A model generated the notes under the pieces. It had not been told where the DNA came from and made no database searches. It worked only from the letters and a program-made list of their open reading frames with translations. Positions 5,904 to 11,003 of a stretch of 11,003 bases of DNA are shown one piece after another; the first letter of the stretch is position 1, and every line of letters begins with the position of its first letter. The stretch is taken from contig CABUHS010000047.1 of NCBI GenBank assembly GCA_902491535.1, positions 1 through 11,003 of the forward strand, given 5' to 3'. The translations under genes and the position numbers were made by a program. This stretch comes from an uncultured Eubacteriales bacterium. GTDB lineage: Bacteria > Bacillota > Clostridia > Oscillospirales > CAG-272.

Positions 5904-7652
5904 TTAGCTTTTCATAGCGTTTACGAGTTCTGAATAGAATCCGCCGCGGGCGACAAGCTCCGCGTGTTTGCCCTGCTCAACAATATGTCCGTTCTTCATT
6001 ACAATAATAATATCGGATTCCATTATCGTTGAAAGGCGATGTGCTATAACTATACTTGTTTTGCCCTGCATCATTTCGGTGAAAGCACGCTGAACTTTAA
6101 TTTCTGTTCGCGTATCGATACCTGATGTTGCCTCATCAAGTATAAGCATCGGTGTTTTTGCAAGCATTACTCTTGCTATGCAAAGCAGCTGCTTCTGTCC
6201 TTCGGAAAGGTTGTCTCCTCCAGCGGTTATTACGGTATCATATCCGTTTTCGAGCCGTTTGATAAAGCTGTGCGCATGTGCTTTCTTCGCAGCTTCAATG
6301 ATCTCTTCGCGCGAAGCCTGCGGATTTCCATAGGATATATTTTCAGCAACTGTTCCTGCGAAAAGCCATGTGTCCTGAAGAACCATTCCGAACATTGCTC
6401 TAAGCTCATCGCGGGACATATCACTTGTCGGAACGCCGTCTATAAGTATTCTTCCGCTGCTTGGTTCATAAAAGCGAAGCAACAGATTTATCATGGTCGT
6501 TTTTCCGCAGCCTGTCGGACCGACGATTGCGATCCGCGATCCCGCAGGAGCGTGCAGACAGAAGTTTTCGATCAGAGGCGAATCGGTGTATGAGAAATAA
6601 AGATGCTCGATATCGATACAGCCCTTTTTCTCATCCTGTACTGAAATGCCGCCCGCTGATTCCTTTTCGGATATTTTGTCTTTGGGCTCATCGGGTGTGT
6701 CTATAACGTCGAAAATGCGTCCTGCTGACGCAAATGCCGATTGAAGCTGTGTAACTATTCCGCTTATCTCGTTGAAAGGCTTTGTATACTGATTTGCATA
6801 AGAGAGAAATACGGATATGCTTCCGACAGATATACTTCCGCCCATTGCGATAACCGATCCGAGAACACCTGCCGCCGCATAAACAAGGCTGTTTACAAAA
6901 CGTGTTGTGGGATTTACGAGCGCGGAGTAAAACTGTGCGCGGTATCCGCATTCTTTGAGTCTGCCGTTTATTTCGTCATTTTTTTCACAAGCGCCGGATT
7001 GCTGTCCGAACGCGATGAGAAGCTTTTGTGCGCCGAAATACTCTTTGACATTTGCGGTGATCTCTCCCTGAAGGGCGCTTTGGCGCGTGAAGTATTTAAA
7101 CGAACCTTTCGCGATGAATGCCGCGGTGAGGAGTGAAAGAGGTGTGAGAAGGACAACAGCGGCTGTTATAATGCCGCTTTCACGGAGCATGAAAAGAAGC
7201 GTTCCGACTATTGTAAGAGTACCGGTGAAAAGCTGGGAAAAAGCCTGCAGCAGACCGTCGGATACCATATCGATGTCATTGGTCGCGCGGTTGATGAGAT
7301 CTCCGTGAGGGTGACTGTCGATGTATGACAGCGGAACATGCTGAAGCTTTTCAAACATGCGGCAGCGGAGATCGTGAACGGTCTTTCCGGTGATACTGCT
7401 GTTAAGATATGCCGCGGCAAAGCGGAACAGCGTTGCTAATATAGCTGATCCGACAAGGAAGAGAATTACGGTTCGCAGCTTTCCAAAATCAACGTTTCCT
7501 TTGCCGAGCATTAGGTCTATTGCGTTTCCCGTAAAAACAGGGACTGCGAGCGTGAATACAACGCCTGCCGCTGAGCAGAGAAGCGAAAGTAATACAAGAG
7601 GGGTGTACGGACGCACATACCGCAGCAGTCTTTGAAGTATCTTTTTATTCAT
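5904..7652 (-). CDS. ABC exporter half-transporter, catalytically competent NBD (YheH/TM288-like)
   Basis: The 582-residue protein has an N-terminal six-helix ABC exporter domain (about 1-315) and a C-terminal NBD. The NBD has Walker A GPTGCGKTT (378-386), Q-loop Gln426, Walker B LILDE with catalytic Glu507, and switch His538 (IAHRLST). Its signature motif is LSEGQ (482-486) rather than LSGGQ. Together with its partner this matches heterodimeric multidrug-type exporters such as BmrC/BmrD or TM287/TM288. This subunit would supply the active Walker motifs while its altered signature faces the degenerate site. The ATG at 7652 is chosen because AGGAGG (7662-7667) lies 9 nt upstream; a 39-codon extension lies wholly inside the partner gene. 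The start overlaps the partner's stop by 8 nt, suggesting translational coupling. The exported substrate is unknown. Confidence 0.92.
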   Translation of the reverse strand: MNKKILQRLLRYVRPYTPLVLLSLLCSAAGVVFTLAVPVFTGNAIDLMLGKGNVDFGKLRTVILFLVGSAILATLFRFAAAYLNSSITGKTVHDLRCRMFEKLQHVPLSYIDSHPHGDLINRATNDIDMVSDGLLQAFSQLFTGTLTIVGTLLFMLRESGIITAAVVLLTPLSLLTAAFIAKGSFKYFTRQSALQGEITANVKEYFGAQKLLIAFGQQSGACEKNDEINGRLKECGYRAQFYSALVNPTTRFVNSLVYAAAGVLGSVIAMGGSISVGSISVFLSYANQYTKPFNEISGIVTQLQSAFASAGRIFDVIDTPDEPKDKISEKESAGGISVQDEKKGCIDIEHLYFSYTDSPLIENFCLHAPAGSRIAIVGPTGCGKTTMINLLLRFYEPSSGRILIDGVPTSDMSRDELRAMFGMVLQDTWLFAGTVAENISYGNPQASREEIIEAAKKAHAHSFIKRLENGYDTVITAGGDNLSEGQKQLLCIARVMLAKTPMLILDEATSGIDTRTEIKVQRAFTEMMQGKTSIVIAHRLSTIMESDIIIVMKNGHIVEQGKHAELVARGGFYSELVNAMKS

Positions 7653-9429
7653 TTTCAGACGCCTCCTTTGCGGGTTCGGGCTCGCTCTGCGAGCGCATGA
7701 TCTCGCGGTACAGCTCACAGCTGCGGGCAAGCTCCTTATGTGTCCCTGAGGCTGCGACAGCTCCGTCATCGAGAAGAATAACGCGGTCGGTTCCTCTCAT
7801 TGAAGATATGCGTTGTGATATCAGGATTACAGCGACACGGTATTCTTCTGTAAGCTCACGTATCGCACCGCGCATTTTTCTGTCGGTCTCTGTATCAAGC
7901 GCGCTTGATACGTCGTCAAGGATCAGCAGTTTTGCTCCGCATATTACGGATACGAGAGCGCGCGCAACGGTAAGTCTCTGACGCTGTCCGCCTGAAAAGT
8001 TTCTTCCGTTTTGTTCGACAGGTGCATCAAGTCCGCCCTTTTCGGTTACAAAATCGAGGGCTTGTGCGGCAGTGAGCGCTTTTATGAGGATTTCATCATC
8101 TGCGCCGCTGTTTCCGTATCTGAGATTTGAACCGACCGTGCCGCTGACGAGCATTGAGTGCTGAGGAACGATTGCTATGCACGCATGAAGCTCTGAGAGC
8201 GGTATTTCGTGTATCGGTATTCCGCAAAAGGATATGCTTCCGTCGGATATATCGTAAAAGCGTGAGGCAAGTGCCGCAACAGTGGATTTTCCGGATCCCG
8301 TACTTCCTATAAAGCCTACCGTCTCTCCTGCTTTTACAGAAAAGCTGATTTTATCGACCGACGGCTCTCCGGCGCTTGGATATGAAAATGTCACGTTTTC
8401 AAAATTAAGAACCTCAGATTTTGAATTAAATTCCGAAAGCGTTTTTACAGCATCTGCAGACGCACGCTTGTCTGTGACCGACGGCTCTGTTTCAAATACT
8501 TCGTTTACGCGTGCCGCGCTTGCTTCTGCTTTTGTGAATGTGACGACGAGATTTGCAACGACTACAAGCGCAAGCATCATCTGAGTGATGTAGCTTACGA
8601 GCGCAACGACTTCTCCCTGAGAGAGACTTCCTGCGCTTACGCGGACGGCTCCTGCACCGAGAAGTACCGCGATAGCGATATTCATTATTATACATGTAAG
8701 CGGATCGAGCAGACCGGAAACAGCTCCGGAAGTGCGGTAAAGCGCTGACATTTCTTCACTCTTGTCCCTGAAACGCTTTTTTTCGCGCGGCTGACCGCGA
8801 AAAGCGCGTATTACCCGGATGCCGATGAGATTTTCCGATACGATCTGTGCGGTGCGGTCAAGCTGGCGGCGCATTTTTGAGAACATAGGTATAGTTTTAC
8901 TCATGACGAGGTAAAGTACAAGAAGTACAAGCGGAGTTGCCGTTAAAACTATGAGAGACAGACGGGAATCGATAAAAAATGTCATTATTATAGATCCGAT
9001 CGCAAGAAACGGCGCTCTGATAACAAGTCTTATCAGCATTGCCGCCGCAAGCTGAAGCTGATTTATATCTGCTGTATATCTTGTGACAAGCGAGTCGGTT
9101 CCGAACCGGTCTATTTCAGCGTGCGAAAATGTCATGACGTGAGAAAAAAATGCATGACGCATACGCGTACCTGTATTTTGTGACGCAATTGATGCAAAAC
9201 GTTGGCATACGAGGGTGCTTGACAGACCTGTTACCGCAAGTATAATAAGCGTTATTCCGCACCTTATAACAACATTTTTGTTGTCACATCTTACTCCGTC
9301 ATCTATCATTGATGCGATCACAAGAGGAACTATAAGCTCAAAGATCGCTTCGAGAAGCTTGAACATCGGTCCGAGAATAACTTCTTTTTTATTTTCGGAT
9401 AAGAAGTGCCGTAATTTCCACATTGCCAT
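7645..9429 (-). CDS. ABC exporter half-transporter with degenerate NBD (YheI/TM287-like)
   Basis: The 594-residue protein has six membrane helices in about 1-310 and a C-terminal NBD. It keeps Walker A GSTGSGKST (375-383), Q-loop Gln423 and a canonical signature FSGGQ (478-482). However, Walker B reads LLILDD, putting Asp506 where the catalytic Glu belongs, and the switch His is Gln539 (ILISQRISS). These are the substitutions known for the degenerate subunit of heterodimeric exporters. Its intact signature would complete the active site of the partner encoded directly downstream. The start at 9429 is supported by AAGGA (9440-9444) 10 nt upstream; a second in-frame ATG at 9423 is 16 nt away and less likely. 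The C-terminus is Glu-rich (SEPEPAKEASENE). It is the first gene of the two-gene operon. Substrate unknown; drug, lipid or peptide export are all possible. Confidence 0.92.
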   Translation of the reverse strand: MAMWKLRHFLSENKKEVILGPMFKLLEAIFELIVPLVIASMIDDGVRCDNKNVVIRCGITLIILAVTGLSSTLVCQRFASIASQNTGTRMRHAFFSHVMTFSHAEIDRFGTDSLVTRYTADINQLQLAAAMLIRLVIRAPFLAIGSIIMTFFIDSRLSLIVLTATPLVLLVLYLVMSKTIPMFSKMRRQLDRTAQIVSENLIGIRVIRAFRGQPREKKRFRDKSEEMSALYRTSGAVSGLLDPLTCIIMNIAIAVLLGAGAVRVSAGSLSQGEVVALVSYITQMMLALVVVANLVVTFTKAEASAARVNEVFETEPSVTDKRASADAVKTLSEFNSKSEVLNFENVTFSYPSAGEPSVDKISFSVKAGETVGFIGSTGSGKSTVAALASRFYDISDGSISFCGIPIHEIPLSELHACIAIVPQHSMLVSGTVGSNLRYGNSGADDEILIKALTAAQALDFVTEKGGLDAPVEQNGRNFSGGQRQRLTVARALVSVICGAKLLILDDVSSALDTETDRKMRGAIRELTEEYRVAVILISQRISSMRGTDRVILLDDGAVAASGTHKELARSCELYREIMRSQSEPEPAKEASENE

Positions 9430-9583
9430 GTCAGATATATCCTTTTCGTCTGAGTGTGTATAATTTTTATTTTATATAATAAATTTACCGAATTATTCTA
9501 TCATATTTTATTGATATAAACATCGAGCTATATATTTACATTATGTTAATATTTTATGACGCGATTTATGATAAAATCAAATT
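9430..9583. promoter_or_regulatory. AT-rich divergent intergenic region between the ABC operon and rlmD
   Basis: This 154-nt stretch must hold the promoters of two divergent units. It is markedly AT-rich with several TATAAT-like hexamers on both strands (for example TATGAT at 9567-9572 on the plus strand), but I find no convincing -35 partner for either direction. No regulator gene for the exporter is adjacent, and no strong dyad is present. The Shine-Dalgarno site of the ABC gene is at 9440-9444. Confidence 0.4.
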
Positions 9584-11003
9584 ATGAAAAAATGTAATAA
9601 TGAAACAGTATCGGTTGAAATAACCGATATGAATAATCTCGGACACGGAATTGCACGCTGCGGCGGCAAGGTGATGTTCGTGCGGCACGGCGTTGACGGA
9701 GATAAAGCGGATGTACAGATCATAAAGCATACTTCCGGTTATGATATTGCAAGGATCGAACGGCTTACCGAGCCGTCGCAGTACCGGGCGCCGGATAGCT
9801 GCGCGGCGTCTCGCAGATGCGGAGGCTGTGTTTATTCCGGAATTACATACGAACACGAGCTTGAGCTTAAGCGGCGCATTGTTGAAAGTGAGTTCAGAAA
9901 AGTCGGACTTTCGGATGTTAGCGTTTCTGCTACAGTATCTGCCGGTAAGTGTACAGGATACAGAAATAAAATACAGCTTCCGGTCGGCAGAGATAAAAAC
10001 GGAAAAACAGTGATGGGATATTATGCGAAAAGATCGCATGATATAATTCCGTGTACAGGATGCGGACTGTCATCTCCGCATGTGAGCGGCATAGACGAAT
10101 ATGTGCGTTTATATATCGAGCGTGCCGGATGGACTGAAGTAAGACATTTGTATATGCGCTGCGGTACGGATTCGTCCGGAGCCGTGCGGGTATCGGTATG
10201 CCTTGTTGTGAGTTCGCGTCCTGACGGCGTTGAGGCATTCGCCCAGACGCTGACGGAGCGTTTTCCGCAGATCAGCGGAGTTTTGCTGAATTATAACGCA
10301 GATAATACGAATGTTATACTTGGTAAACGGTATGAGACTTTAGTAGGAGAAGCGGATATCGTAGATTGTATATGCGGTCTTGATTTCAGAATATCTCCGG
10401 CATCGTTTTATCAGGTAAACCGAGATGCAGCTGAACTTGCTTATAAGATCATCGCCGAGAAAGCCGCTTTAAAACCGGGAGACCGACTGCTCGATCTGTA
10501 TTGCGGAATTGGCACTATAGGACTTTGCACAGCATCGATGTGCAGCGGAATATCTCTGACCGGCATTGAAATAGTTCCGGAGGCAGTTGAAAACGCAAAG
10601 ATGAATGCCGCAGCGAACGGATTTACAACTGCAACACTTTCCGATATTGAAAACGGAGAAAGAGGCAAAGAAGGTTATATTTCAAAAGCTGCTTTCGCAT
10701 GTATGGATGCTAAGGATATCGGAATCGGAATATATGATGTTATTATAGTTGATCCTCCGAGAAAGGGATGCTCGGAGGAACTTATCGAAAAGCTTGATGA
10801 ATTTTCGCGAGGAGGAGCGGAGAGGATCGTGTACATGTCGTGTAATCCGGCAACCCTTGCCCGCGACGCCGCTCTGCTTTATAAAAAAGGTTTTGTGATA
10901 GACGGAGACGCTGTCCCGATAGATATGTTTCCGCGTACCGGGCATGTCGAGACGGTAGTTCTTTTGTCCCACAAAAAAGCCGACAGTTATATCCACATTG
11001 ATG
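9584..11003 (+). CDS. rlmD: 23S rRNA (uracil-C5)-methyltransferase RlmD, 3' end missing
   Basis: The frame is open from ATG 9584 to the window edge (473 residues seen). It is a TrmA/RlmD-family RNA m5U methyltransferase. An N-terminal TRAM domain (about 8-60) is followed by iron-sulfur cysteines Cys73, Cys79 and Cys82 (CGGC motif) with Cys157 as the likely fourth. The Rossmann SAM-binding motif is LDLYCGIGTIGL (303-314), then DPPRKGC (390-396). The nucleophile is Cys420 in MSCNPATLARD, and the general base is Glu455 in GHVETVVLL. The catalytic domain is complete; the remaining SHKKADSY tail suggests the clostridial form with a C-terminal extension beyond the window. Gram-positive members may modify U747, U1939 or both, so the exact target is uncertain. 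No Shine-Dalgarno site precedes the start, and an in-frame stop at 9572 rules out an upstream ATG. Confidence 0.93.
   Translation, partial: MKKCNNETVSVEITDMNNLGHGIARCGGKVMFVRHGVDGDKADVQIIKHTSGYDIARIERLTEPSQYRAPDSCAASRRCGGCVYSGITYEHELELKRRIVESEFRKVGLSDVSVSATVSAGKCTGYRNKIQLPVGRDKNGKTVMGYYAKRSHDIIPCTGCGLSSPHVSGIDEYVRLYIERAGWTEVRHLYMRCGTDSSGAVRVSVCLVVSSRPDGVEAFAQTLTERFPQISGVLLNYNADNTNVILGKRYETLVGEADIVDCICGLDFRISPASFYQVNRDAAELAYKIIAEKAALKPGDRLLDLYCGIGTIGLCTASMCSGISLTGIEIVPEAVENAKMNAAANGFTTATLSDIENGERGKEGYISKAAFACMDAKDIGIGIYDVIIVDPPRKGCSEELIEKLDEFSRGGAERIVYMSCNPATLARDAALLYKKGFVIDGDAVPIDMFPRTGHVETVVLLSHKKADSYIHID

Noticed and set aside
6230..7635. Several 60-130 codon frames on both strands inside the second ABC gene
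   Set aside because: All overlap the conserved NBD or membrane domain coding sequence and show no family motifs.
7653..7769. 39-codon N-terminal extension of the second ABC gene
   Set aside because: It lies entirely within the first ABC gene in another frame, whereas ATG 7652 has AGGAGG at ideal distance.
9566..10039. Minus-strand 157-codon frame opposite rlmD
   Set aside because: It is antisense to the conserved TRAM and iron-sulfur region of rlmD, lacks a recognisable domain, and is low in protein-like features. Other antisense frames at 9930-10238, 10441-10668 and 10682-10996 were dismissed for the same reason.
1..11003. CRISPR array, insertion sequence, integrase or attachment site
   Set aside because: No regularly spaced repeats, transposase or recombinase motifs, or duplicated tRNA 3' end were found; the repeats seen are short and isolated.

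Overview
The window looks like a chromosomal segment from a low-to-moderate-GC Firmicute, most likely an anaerobic member of the Clostridia. Reasons: strong Shine-Dalgarno sites (AGGAGG, AAGGAG) before most genes, consensus sigma-A-type promoters, a tRNA gene with encoded CCA, a YheI/YheH-like heterodimeric ABC exporter, and an RlmD-type methyltransferase with clostridial-looking sequence. This assignment is inferred from gene families, not from a marker gene.

Layout. Everything from 78 to 9429 lies on the minus strand, so transcription runs right to left; the last gene (from 9584) is on the plus strand and diverges from the ABC pair. Reading in the direction of transcription: an ABC exporter pair with an 8-nt gene overlap (9429 to 5904); a tRNA-Leu(GAG) with its own consensus promoter and an intrinsic terminator (5780 to about 5652); a TIM-barrel sugar phosphate isomerase/epimerase-like gene (5590 to 4799); a 295-nt stretch of uncertain content; a strong terminator (4457-4503) next to a good promoter (4413-4441); then three genes: a six-helix DUF2238/YjdF-like membrane protein, a 548-residue membrane protein of unknown function, and a 540-residue protein with an ECF-sigma-like N-terminus. 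Divergent on the plus strand is a 23S rRNA uracil-C5-methyltransferase (rlmD), cut by the window edge.

How the genes may work together. The two ABC half-transporters have complementary defects: the first lacks the catalytic Glu and His of its own NBD, and the second has a non-consensus signature motif. That is the hallmark of a heterodimeric exporter with one degenerate and one active ATP site. The left-hand cluster pairs two membrane proteins with a sigma-like regulator fused to a winged helix and about 280 residues of unrecognised sequence. It is bounded on the right by a terminator and promoter, and the sigma-like gene has a second candidate promoter of its own. A membrane-signal-to-transcription role is tempting but is inference.

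The most unusual item is this sigma-like fusion and its membrane neighbours. The isomerase, tRNA, ABC exporter and rlmD are ordinary family members. No CRISPR array, insertion sequence, integrase or attachment site was seen.
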